From DATJOQ01 sp050010455 (GTDB taxonomy: Bacteria; Desulfobacterota; Binatia; Binatales; Binataceae): a stretch of DNA of 5,708 nucleotides. Shown here piece by piece: positions 1 through 5,664 of the stretch (position 1 is its first letter; each line of letters starts with the position of its first letter). The notes under the pieces were generated by a model that had not been told where the DNA came from, made no database searches, and was given only the letters and a program-made list of their open reading frames with translations. The DNA lies in assembly GCA_050010455.1 (NCBI GenBank), contig JBEKLA010000270.1, forward strand, positions 1-5,708, in the 5' to 3' direction. Position numbers and translations under genes: made by a program.

Positions 1-394
1 GTTCCAGTTCTTCTATAACACCGGCGGCGGTTACGGCGATCCGATCGAGCGCAATCCCGAGGCGGTGCGAACCGACCTCGACCGAGGCGTCCAGTCGCTC
101 CCGGTTGCAGCACGAGTCTACGGAGTTGTGGCGAAGTTCGATCCGGCGACGAAATCCCACACCGTAGATCTCGAGGCGACCCGCAACGCGCGCGAGCAAT
201 GCCGCCGCGATCGCGCCGCGCGCGCGATTCCGGTTAAGGACTGGATCGCCGGACAGCGCAACCGCCTGCTTAATCAGGATTTCGGCCGCGAAGTCAAAGC
301 TATGTACAACGACGTGTTCGGAATCTCCGAGCGATGGGGCCGCGAGTTTCGCGAGTTCTGGAATCTTCCGGACGATTTTACCTTCAAGCCGTGA
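1..394 (+). CDS. acxB: Acetone carboxylase alpha subunit (HyuB family), 3' end only
   Basis: This is the last 130 codons of a gene that begins before the window; the frame is open from base 2 and ends at TGA 392-394. A GTG lies inside the frame at 65 but is not the true start, because the family-typical tail continues upstream of it. The fragment opens with the glycine-rich motif NTGGGYGDPIERNPE (fragment residues 6-20), the C-terminal signature of hydantoinase B/acetone carboxylase alpha proteins. The end, FREFWNLPDDFTF, looks like an acetone carboxylase alpha tail. In characterised systems this subunit, with the HyuA-like beta and zinc-containing gamma subunits, carboxylates acetone to acetoacetate with ATP hydrolysis in the cytoplasm. 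The gamma gene follows after 19 nt, which supports the acetone carboxylase assignment over hydantoinase or oxoprolinase. An acetophenone carboxylase-type relative is the main alternative. Confidence 0.85.
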   Translation, partial: FQFFYNTGGGYGDPIERNPEAVRTDLDRGVQSLPVAARVYGVVAKFDPATKSHTVDLEATRNAREQCRRDRAARAIPVKDWIAGQRNRLLNQDFGREVKAMYNDVFGISERWGREFREFWNLPDDFTFKP

Positions 395-413
395 ACACTC
401 ATCGGAGCGCGCG

Positions 414-899
414 ATGAATAGTTATCCGAAAGATTTAATCCGCGACCTGATCGACGGCCGCTTGCCTTGGCAGACGACCAAGCAGGTCATGAGCGATTTC
501 AAAGATGCGGGTCGCTTCGAGACTTATATCGAAATCCTCCAGGAGCGGGTGCCGTGGAAAGAGCGTATCCTGCTCCCCATCGGCGAGCATCTTTACATAG
601 TCCAAAAGGAGCAGGACCGAATAGTCAAATGCGATTGCGGTCATGAGTTCTGCCCATATACTGAAAACTGGAAACTGGCCGCATCTATTTTCGTTCGCGA
701 TAATGAAGAAAAGCTCGAGGACGTTTATCCCGGCGCGCGCAAGTGCGATCCGAATTGGATGGAGATCCGCGAGTACTATTGCCCGGGATGCATGACCCAG
801 CTCGAAACCGAAGCGGTCACGCCCGGCTACCCGATCGTGTTCGATTTCGTCCCTGACCTCGAAGGCTTTTATCGCGATTGGCTCAAAAAGCCGCTCTAA
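414..899 (+). CDS. acxC: Acetone carboxylase gamma subunit
   Basis: This encodes a 161-aa cytoplasmic protein, close to the usual size of about 165-170 aa for the small subunit of acetone carboxylase. That enzyme converts acetone, bicarbonate and ATP to acetoacetate. The family's pattern is visible: an N-terminal helical part with KDLIRDLIDGRLPW (residues 6-19), then a cysteine-rich zinc-ribbon-like region with C73-x-C75-x4-C80, C111, and C123-x2-C126 (REYYCPGC), and a C-terminal aromatic tail (FDFVPDLEGFYRDWL). The cysteines are the likely zinc ligands, since the gamma subunit is known to carry zinc. The ATG is preceded by GGAG at 404-407 with a 6-nt spacer, and the gap to the alpha gene is only 19 nt, so the two are almost certainly co-transcribed. 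A same-length reading on the opposite strand is a shadow. A small subunit of acetophenone carboxylase is the closest alternative. Confidence 0.88.
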   Translation: MNSYPKDLIRDLIDGRLPWQTTKQVMSDFKDAGRFETYIEILQERVPWKERILLPIGEHLYIVQKEQDRIVKCDCGHEFCPYTENWKLAASIFVRDNEEKLEDVYPGARKCDPNWMEIREYYCPGCMTQLETEAVTPGYPIVFDFVPDLEGFYRDWLKKPL

Positions 900-911
900 A
901 ATTAAATAACC

Positions 912-941
912 TTGACTCAAAGAGAGCTATTGCGCTTTACT
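912..941 (+). promoter_or_regulatory. Candidate sigma-70 promoter for the exported-protein pair
   Basis: TTGACT at 912-917 matches five of six -35 consensus bases. It is followed after 18 nt by TTTACT at 936-941, a 4/6 match to TATAAT. It lies in the only gap upstream of the tandem genes and just after the acetone carboxylase operon ends. No terminator was seen between 900 and 1002, so read-through from the operon is also possible. Confidence 0.3.
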
Positions 942-992
942 TGTCTCCAATCGATACAACCATAACCAGACGCTAACGTTCGGAAGCGATAG

Positions 993-2150
993 CAGAGGGA
1001 ATATGCGGAAAGCATTATTGGCCGCAATTGTCGCGACATCTTTATCCTTGTGGAGCGGCAGCCTCGAGTCCGCTTATGCGAAGAATCTGGCGTGCCAAGG
1101 GGCGCAGGCCGCTGTAGAAGTAACCACGCCTGGCTCGTTGCAGGAACCCCCGACTTTTTCGGCCGGCATCGTAGAGACGATGGGATCGCAGCGGGGAGCC
1201 GGGGAATTATTGCCTGCTGCTTTATTCACTGGCGGATCCGCACTGTGGTCAGTCACAGTCAGCGGGTCGATTTTCACCGGCGGAAACCTGACCAGTAATA
1301 GGTTACTGGGATCCTCCGTTGTTCTTACTTGCTCGTATACGTTGGATCCAACCTCGTCTGCCACTTCGAGCGGAGGCAACACTCTGCAGACTCTGGTCTG
1401 GAATCCGGTCTCCGGCAACCCCGTCGGCTGTCAGATTCAGTTCACCGATGAGGTCTACCTGATCGCGAACGGGGCGGCAGGGGTAATGATCGACAACAAT
1501 CTTGCCGGCGAAGGCAGGCCCGGCGCCGGGACCTGCCTCCTGCCGTAACACCAAGCGCGGTATCAGAGGGCAGTATGCGAAGAGCACTTTTAGTTGTAAT
1601 CGTCGCGACGGCTTTATCATTATGGATAGGCGGCAGTGCGCCGGCCTACGCCAAGACCCTGGCGTGCGAGGGAGCGCAGTCAGGCGGCGGAGCCACCGCT
1701 ACTGAATTCCTGCCAAGATTACCGTCCTCACCGACGGGCCTGGTCAAGGCGAAGTGGCCGGGGCCGAGCACCGGAATTTTGTTTCACGACTGGTTATTGC
1801 CGGCTGACGGCGTGCTAGGTCAGGGCGGCAACGTCGCGCTTTGGTCGGTCACAATCGTCGGGTCAAATTTCACCGGCGGAAGCCTCACTGCCAACACCCT
1901 CGTGCCACCGGTGAGTGTTCCTGTTGCCACGTGCTTCTATACTCTGGATCCAACCTCGTCCTCGACCTCGAGTGGAGGAGGCAACACTCTGCAGACTCTG
2001 GTCTGGGATGCGGTCTCCAGCAACCCCGGCGACTGCGCGGGTACCTTCACCGATCAGGTCAACCTCATCGCTAAAGGGGCGGCTGCGGTGATGATCGACA
2101 ACAATCTTGCCGGCCAAAAGGTGCCCGGGGCTGGCACCTGCATCCAGAAG
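993..2150 (+). repeat. Tandem duplication of the exported-protein gene
   Basis: The two exported-protein genes are direct repeats offset by 572 bp from start codon to start codon, including the shared CAGAGGG leader (993-999 and 1564-1570). DNA identity is patchy. An identical 30-nt block is found at 1372-1401 and 1977-2006, and an identical 24-nt block at 1486-1509 and 2091-2114. The region coding for roughly residues 36-84 has diverged beyond alignment by eye. Confidence 0.75.
1003..1548 (+). CDS. Exported four-cysteine protein of unknown family, copy 1
   Basis: This encodes 181 aa. I do not recognise the family. The N-terminus is a clear Sec signal peptide: positive MRK, a hydrophobic core LLAAIVATSLSLW, and a likely signal peptidase I site after AYA (residue 26). 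The first mature residues are KNLAC, and because no lipobox precedes C31 this is not a lipoprotein. The mature part is about 155 aa, rich in Ser, Thr and Gly, with cysteines at 31, 110, 143 and 178 that could form two disulfides. The segments SALWSVTVSGSIFTGGNLTSN (79-99), SYTLDPTSS (111-119), GGNTLQTLVWN (124-134) and VMIDNNLAG (161-169) look beta-rich and recur in the next gene. The AGAGGG ribosome binding site at 994-999 sits directly before ATG 1003. The product is probably a periplasmic or secreted protein; no catalytic motif is seen. Confidence 0.75.
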   Translation: MRKALLAAIVATSLSLWSGSLESAYAKNLACQGAQAAVEVTTPGSLQEPPTFSAGIVETMGSQRGAGELLPAALFTGGSALWSVTVSGSIFTGGNLTSNRLLGSSVVLTCSYTLDPTSSATSSGGNTLQTLVWNPVSGNPVGCQIQFTDEVYLIANGAAGVMIDNNLAGEGRPGAGTCLLP

Positions 2151-2153
2151 TAA
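1575..2153 (+). CDS. Exported four-cysteine protein of unknown family, copy 2
   Basis: This encodes a 192-aa paralog of the gene just upstream, 26 nt after its stop. It has the same architecture: signal peptide MRRALLVVIVATALSLW with a likely cleavage after AYA (residue 26), mature start KTLACEGAQ, and cysteines at 31, 120, 154 and 189 matching the four of copy 1. Conserved segments are ALWSVTIVGSNFTGGSLTAN (88-107), FYTLDPTSSSTSSGGGNTLQ (121-140), WDAVSSNPGDC (144-154) and VMIDNNLAG (172-180). The stretch between about residues 36 and 84 does not align and is about 10 residues longer. The ribosome binding site CAGAGGG (1564-1570) matches that of copy 1. The pair is probably one transcript ending at the terminator at 2199-2238. 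The function is unknown; a secreted structural or binding role is only a guess. Confidence 0.75.
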   Translation: MRRALLVVIVATALSLWIGGSAPAYAKTLACEGAQSGGGATATEFLPRLPSSPTGLVKAKWPGPSTGILFHDWLLPADGVLGQGGNVALWSVTIVGSNFTGGSLTANTLVPPVSVPVATCFYTLDPTSSSTSSGGGNTLQTLVWDAVSSNPGDCAGTFTDQVNLIAKGAAAVMIDNNLAGQKVPGAGTCIQK

Positions 2154-2198
2154 GGCCGAGAGCGGAGCAGGCTCGCAGGTAGTAGTTTTGCCGAGATA

Positions 2199-2238
2199 GA
2201 TGCGGCGCGCCACGAGAGTAGCGCGCCGCATCGTTTTT
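2199..2238 (+). terminator. Rho-independent terminator after the exported-protein pair
   Basis: A perfect 12-bp stem is formed by GATGCGGCGCGC (2199-2210) and GCGCGCCGCATC (2221-2232) around a 10-nt loop. It is followed by G and then TTTTT at 2234-2238. It lies 45 nt after the stop of the second exported-protein gene and should end that transcript. Confidence 0.85.
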
Positions 2239-2298
2239 GCGCGAGTGGCAAGGAACCCTCAAAGGACATCCCCGCAACAGTAATGTCGCGAAAGGTGC

Positions 2299-2328
2299 GC
2301 TCGGCCAAGATAAGCGGCCAGGCCGAGC
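2299..2328. repeat. 8-bp inverted repeat (hairpin) in intergenic DNA
   Basis: GCTCGGCC (2299-2306) pairs perfectly with GGCCGAGC (2321-2328) around a 14-nt loop. No T-run follows on the + strand, so it is not a standard terminator. It could be part of a small RNA or a protein site, or chance in GC-rich DNA. Confidence 0.4.
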
Positions 2329-2461
2329 CCGTATAGCCTCGCTGTACTGACTATAGCTTTGAGCCTTCTCATAGGATCTACTTAAGACGACATTCGCTCA
2401 CGGGTAGCTAATCCTTACAGTATCGATTCGACAACGGCCAGTTTGTGACCAGCATCGAAAT

Positions 2462-2490
2462 TTGACTGCATTGAAGCGTTGCGGAAGAAT
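2462..2490 (+). promoter_or_regulatory. Candidate sigma-70 promoter for the CZB gene
   Basis: TTGACT (2462-2467) matches five of six -35 bases. AAGAAT (2485-2490) matches four of six -10 bases at the ideal 17-nt spacing. This would give a leader of roughly 20-25 nt before the ATG at 2520. A terminator upstream and the isolated gene make an own promoter likely. Confidence 0.4.
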
Positions 2491-2519
2491 GTTCGCAATT
2501 ATTCGGATAAGGGGGGCTC

Positions 2520-2882
2520 ATGGCGGATACACAGAATGCTATTACTGCGGCAATCGGCGCACACGGCATGTGGAAGGCGCGGCTGAAATCGGCCATAGAT
2601 AAGGGCACGAGCGAATTTACTCAGGCCCGTGTTCACGCCGACAACCAGTGTGATTTCGGCAAATGGCTGTATGGCTCGGCGGCGGAACTCAAGAGCTCGC
2701 AGCACTATGGCAAATGCCTGGAATTGCATCGCCAATTTCACGCCGTCGCGGCAAAGGTGTTGTCGCTCGCCTTGGCAGGAAAGAAGGAAGAGGCGCTCAA
2801 GGCAATGGCCGTGCAGGGCGAATTTGCCGTTGCCTCCGCCACGCTAACCAACGCGATGACGCAGTGGAAGAACGCCGGATGA
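2520..2882 (+). CDS. Stand-alone CZB (chemoreceptor zinc-binding) domain protein
   Basis: This encodes 120 aa, essentially one CZB domain. The pattern of zinc ligands is complete: H15 in AHGMWKARL, C44 in NQCDFGKWLYG, and H70 and H74 in LHRQFH. The rest is predicted as a helical bundle. There is no transmembrane segment, signal peptide, chemoreceptor signalling domain or GGDEF domain, so it is a soluble cytoplasmic protein. In known proteins CZB domains usually sit at the end of chemoreceptors or diguanylate cyclases and sense zinc or oxidants through the Cys-Zn centre. Here the domain must act alone or dock on a partner encoded elsewhere. The start is set by a strong AAGGGGGG (2509-2516) 3 nt before ATG 2520. 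It faces the convergent acyl-CoA dehydrogenase gene and appears monocistronic. Confidence 0.85.
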   Translation: MADTQNAITAAIGAHGMWKARLKSAIDKGTSEFTQARVHADNQCDFGKWLYGSAAELKSSQHYGKCLELHRQFHAVAAKVLSLALAGKKEEALKAMAVQGEFAVASATLTNAMTQWKNAG

Positions 2883-2897
2883 GAGGATTCCTAGCCT

Positions 2898-2942
2898 CGG
2901 CCTCCGCCCGGCGCTTCGGCGTGTTTGCTATCAGCGAGGCCG
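2898..2942. terminator. Possible weak bidirectional terminator between convergent genes
   Basis: CGGCCTC (2898-2904) and GAGGCCG (2936-2942) can pair and enclose a second small hairpin with a TTCG tetraloop (GCGC-TTCG-GCGT, 2911-2922). It lies in the 98-nt gap between the convergent CZB and acyl-CoA dehydrogenase genes. There is no good T-run, so this rests on position and pairing only. Confidence 0.25.
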
Positions 2943-2980
2943 CGGCGTCAGATCCCGGTTAATTCTTCGTCGCGGCGCAT

Positions 2981-4138
2981 CTAGCTTCGGAAAGCTTCCA
3001 GGCCGGTAAGTTCGCGCCCCACGATCAACGTCAGGATCTCGTTGGTGGCGTCCGGAATCGGCAACATCCTGACGTCGCGATAGAGCTGCTCGAGCCCGGT
3101 CTCGCGCCCGATTCCCATCGCACCGTGGACATGCATCGCCAGCGATACCGCCTGCTCGCATGCCGTCGTCGCAAAACGCTTCGCCATCGCCGCGGGTCCG
3201 TTGGCGCGGCCGCCCGCGTCGATTATGGACAACGCGTTGTAGCACATGAGCCGGCTGGCGGTGATTGCGGTCGCGATATCGGCCAGGCGCTCCTGGATGA
3301 GTTGCTTGCCCGCGATCGGGCCCCCGAATTGGTGCCGCACCGCGGCGAATTGGAGCGCTGCGTTCAGCGCCTTCTGCGCCAGATGCACTGCCATCAGGCC
3401 GACCAGCGGGCGATTGCCGTTCCAGGTGATGGTCAGGATGCGGGCGGCGTCGCCGCTCTCTCCCAGCGAGTTGCGCCTGGGCACGCGGCAATCCTCGAAA
3501 ACGATTTCCGACAGATGGCCCTGGCGCAGTCCGAGCACCGCCACTTCGCGAGCCTCGTAGGGCGAGGCCTCGCGCTCGACCAGAATCCGGCGCAGGATGC
3601 TGTTGCCCTTGGAATCTTTGCCAACGGAGCAGGTCACGATCATCATGTCGCTGACGGTGCCGTTGCTGATCCACAGCTTGCGCCCGTTTATCACCAGCTG
3701 ATCGCCATCCTCAACCACGCTGGTGCGCACCGCGCGCGGATCGGAACCGCTGTCGGGTTCAGTGGTGGCCGTACAGCAGATTTTGCGGCCGGCGATGAGA
3801 TCGGGAAGGAAGCGTTGCCGCTGTTCATCCTCGATTTGGAAATGGATGCGCGCAACGGTGCATTCGTGCGCCATCAACGAAAGCGCGATAACCGGCGGCA
3901 TCTGCTCGGATGCCAGCCCGTAGTCGAGCATCGACATGCCGGAGCCGCCCGCCTCGACCGGGATGCGCGGCGCGGTAAGTCCCTGGCGCGCGAGCACCGC
4001 GTAGATCTTCAGCAGCGCTGCCTTGGGCAAAGGCCGATCGGGATCGTGAGCGCGCAGTACCGGTTCGATGTCGCGCGCCACCATTTGCCGGGCCGATTCC
4101 TGAAGCAGGGTTTGCGCTTCGGTTAACTGGAAATCCAT
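2981..4138 (-). CDS. Acyl-CoA dehydrogenase (possibly alicyclic acyl-CoA) with Asp at the catalytic Glu position
   Basis: This encodes 385 aa, a full-length FAD-dependent acyl-CoA dehydrogenase that introduces the alpha,beta double bond into an acyl-CoA and passes electrons to ETF. Visible features are the N-terminal helical domain (MDFQLTEAQ), the flavin/substrate motif TTEPDSGSDP (125-134) with KLWISNG (154-160) in the beta domain, and C-terminal RHQFGGPIAGKQLIQERLADI (268-288). The last motif is MGIGRETGLEQLYRDVR (341-357), followed by IPDATNEI (361-368). Short- and medium-chain enzymes have Glu in the IYEGT motif; here D363 aligns with it, and the alternative helix-G Glu of isovaleryl-type enzymes is N242. 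The gene is last in a leftward operon, 15 nt after the SDR stop, with GGGGG at 4148-4152 as ribosome binding site. The BadI- and BadH-like neighbours suggest a cyclohexanecarboxyl-CoA-type substrate, but this is inference. Confidence 0.88.
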   Translation of the reverse strand: MDFQLTEAQTLLQESARQMVARDIEPVLRAHDPDRPLPKAALLKIYAVLARQGLTAPRIPVEAGGSGMSMLDYGLASEQMPPVIALSLMAHECTVARIHFQIEDEQRQRFLPDLIAGRKICCTATTEPDSGSDPRAVRTSVVEDGDQLVINGRKLWISNGTVSDMMIVTCSVGKDSKGNSILRRILVEREASPYEAREVAVLGLRQGHLSEIVFEDCRVPRRNSLGESGDAARILTITWNGNRPLVGLMAVHLAQKALNAALQFAAVRHQFGGPIAGKQLIQERLADIATAITASRLMCYNALSIIDAGGRANGPAAMAKRFATTACEQAVSLAMHVHGAMGIGRETGLEQLYRDVRMLPIPDATNEILTLIVGRELTGLEAFRS

Positions 4139-4153
4139 AAAGGTTTGCCCCCG

Positions 4154-4936
4154 TCACGGCATCGTGAAGCCGCCGTTGACGCTCAGCACTTGTCCCGTAA
4201 CCCACGAGGCTCGATCGCTGGCGAGGAAGACGACGGCGGCCGCGATATCGTCGGGCTCGCCCAATCGTCCGAGCGGATACATCTTCACCACGGTGGCGAC
4301 CCGGCGCTGATATTTTTCGTCACCCATCTGCGCGCGCAGTTTTTGCTCGCGTTCCATCCGCAGCGGAGTGTTGGTGGCGCCCGGCGATACCACGTTGAGC
4401 GTGACGCCGCTTTGGCCGACCTCCTGCGCGATCGATTTGACCAGCGCGATCACCGCCGCCTTCGCCGCGGCATAGTAAGACAGCCGCGCCTGGCCGACAC
4501 GCGCGGAATCCGAGGCCATGCACACCACGCGTCCATAGCGCCGCTCGATCATCCCGGGCAGCACCGCGGACAGACACGCCATCGGCCCGTACAGGCAGAT
4601 CTTCAGCATGCGATCCCAGTCCGCCATCGTCGATTCCAGGAACAGCTTGTCGTCGAGGACGGCGGCGGAGTTGATGAAGATGTCGATCGGGCCGAGCCGC
4701 CGCGTGGCCTCGTCTACCGCGGCGCGCACCTGCTCGGGCTGCGCGATATCGCATTGGATCGGCAGCGCCGACGTTATCCCCGCCAGCGATGCACATCCGT
4801 CGCGCAGCGTATCGGCGTTGATATCAATCAGCGCGAGCCGCGCGCCTTGTTCGGCCATCATCTTCGCCGCAGCCAGGCCGATTCCGCGCGCGCCGCCGGT
4901 GATTAGCGCGACCTTGTTGTCGAATTCTTTCTTCAC
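4154..4936 (-). CDS. Short-chain dehydrogenase/reductase, 2-hydroxycyclohexanecarboxyl-CoA dehydrogenase (BadH)-like
   Basis: This encodes 260 aa from a GTG at 4934-4936. That start was chosen because GAGGAGG (4944-4950) lies exactly 7 nt before it; longer in-frame readings upstream lack such a site, and an overlapping ATG hits TGA at once. It is a classical SDR: TGGARGIG cofactor motif (13-20), D38 after the second strand favouring NAD over NADP, CDI (62-64), NSAA (89-92), catalytic S142, Y155 and K159 (YAAAK), PGATNTP, and C-terminal TGQVLSVNGG. The tetrad Asn is replaced by C114 (ICLYG). MIERRYGRVVCMASDSARVG, PLGRLGEPDD and the tail resemble BadH, which oxidises the hydroxyl of 2-hydroxycyclohexanecarboxyl-CoA. 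A generic 3-hydroxyacyl-CoA dehydrogenase or FabG-type reductase is the alternative. It lies 41 nt after the crotonase gene and 15 nt before the acyl-CoA dehydrogenase. Confidence 0.85.
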   Translation of the reverse strand: MKKEFDNKVALITGGARGIGLAAAKMMAEQGARLALIDINADTLRDGCASLAGITSALPIQCDIAQPEQVRAAVDEATRRLGPIDIFINSAAVLDDKLFLESTMADWDRMLKICLYGPMACLSAVLPGMIERRYGRVVCMASDSARVGQARLSYYAAAKAAVIALVKSIAQEVGQSGVTLNVVSPGATNTPLRMEREQKLRAQMGDEKYQRRVATVVKMYPLGRLGEPDDIAAAVVFLASDRASWVTGQVLSVNGGFTMP

Positions 4937-4943
4937 ATCCACG

Positions 4944-4950
4944 CCTCCTC
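4944..4950 (-). promoter_or_regulatory. Ribosome binding site fixing the SDR GTG start
   Basis: On the minus strand GAGGAGG is followed by a 7-nt spacer and GTG (4936-4934). An upstream in-frame GTG (4942-4940) would be only 1 nt from the site, so the later GTG is the start. Confidence 0.75.
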
Positions 4951-4977
4951 GATCGAATGCTCGGCCGCTCAAACGGC

Positions 4978-5633
4978 CTAGCGCCGAAATCTGCGGAAGT
5001 TGGGCGGGCGCTTTTCCATGAAGGCGGTGATGCCCTCCTTGTTCTCCTCGTTGCCGTAAATCGACGCCAGCAACTCGGCGGTCGGGAAGAACGAGCTGTG
5101 GAACTCCAGATCGGAGCCGGCGTTCAGCGCGATCTTGGCGATGCGGATACTTTGCGGGCTCTTATCCAGGATGTCCTTGCACAGATCGGCGACCACGCGA
5201 TCGAGATCCGCGGCCGCGCAGACCTGATTGGGCCGGTCTGCCCGAATTTGGCGTCCTCGCTCGCGATAGTCATATCGCAGAACAGGTTGATCTCGTTGCC
5301 GCCGCCGACGCAAAAGCCGCGCACCTTGGCGATGATCGGCTTGTCCATCATGCGCATCACCGTCGACAGCGCGTAGAGGCGGCGCATGTGTGCGCGTCCC
5401 GTATGGGGCGTACGCTCGCCCATCTGGCTGATGTCGCCGCCCGAGCAAAACGCCTTGTCACCGGCGCCGGTCAGCACCACGACGCCGACGCTGGCGTCGT
5501 TGGCCGCCGCCGTCATCGCCTGCGTGAGTTCTTCGTAAGTCTTGGGACGCACCGCGTTGCGCAGCGCGGGGCGGTTAATAGTGATGGTCGCGATACCGTC
5601 GACGCTCTCGTACAAGATGTCTTCGTAAGTCAC
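4978..5633 (-). pseudogene. BadI/MenB-type crotonase gene broken by an internal frameshifting deletion
   Basis: The gene starts at GTG 5631-5633 with MTYEDILYE, an N-terminus typical of BadI (2-ketocyclohexanecarboxyl-CoA hydrolase, which opens the ring to pimeloyl-CoA). Residues 1-135 read normally: GVVVLTGAGDKAFCSGGD (50-67), the oxyanion-hole glycines GGGNE (110-114), and FGQTGP (130-135). At 5229-5234 the family-like sequence jumps to another frame, continuing NQVCAAADLDRVVADLC through EENKEGITAFMEKR to TAG at 4978-4980 (83 residues). The intact frame alone would run into non-family sequence and stop at 5124. Family members have about 44 residues between these points, including the GS-x-D-x-G-x-G active-site segment, so roughly 130 or 133 nt are missing. 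As written the product is inactive. It heads the operon with the SDR and acyl-CoA dehydrogenase. A natural deletion or an assembly error could explain it; a menB gene is less likely given the neighbours. Confidence 0.82.
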
Positions 5634-5640
5634 AGGACCG

Positions 5641-5645
5641 TCCTT
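5641..5645 (-). promoter_or_regulatory. Ribosome binding site for the crotonase GTG start
   Basis: On the minus strand AAGGA is followed by a 7-nt spacer and GTG (5633-5631). This supports GTG as the start, matching the family's MTYEDI N-terminus. Confidence 0.65.
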
Positions 5646-5664
5646 GTCTGGATTGCTGCCCCAC

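Larger units (their letters stand above)
2239..2519. other. Non-coding gap between terminator and CZB gene
   Basis: I see no credible gene here on either strand; small minus-strand readings lack ribosome binding sites and family features. It contains an 8-bp perfect hairpin (2299-2328) and a candidate promoter (2462-2490). A weak 5-bp inverted repeat TTGCG/CGCAA at 2479-2483 and 2494-2498 overlaps the -10 region. Confidence 0.5.

Noticed and set aside
435..920. 161-codon open frame on the minus strand
   Set aside because: It is antisense to the acetone carboxylase gamma gene, which has family motifs, cysteine ligands, a ribosome binding site and operon context; the minus reading has none.
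2931..3674. 247-codon minus-strand frame overlapping the acyl-CoA dehydrogenase
   Set aside because: An alternative frame of the same strand; Arg-rich low-information sequence, while the dehydrogenase frame carries all family motifs.
3125..4126. 333-codon open frame on the plus strand
   Set aside because: It lies entirely antisense to the acyl-CoA dehydrogenase, is rich in Arg/His/Gly as expected of GC-rich shadows, and shows no family features.
4145..4906. 253-codon open frame on the plus strand
   Set aside because: It is antisense to the SDR gene; composition is Arg/His-rich with no recognisable domain.
4937..4972. Longer N-terminus for the SDR
   Set aside because: It would add 12 residues without a ribosome binding site, and GAGGAGG lies inside that stretch at the right distance for the downstream GTG.
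4963..4978. GGCCG/CGGCC hairpin between the crotonase and SDR genes
   Set aside because: Only 5 bp with no T-run, inside an operon with a 41-nt gap; most likely chance in GC-rich DNA.
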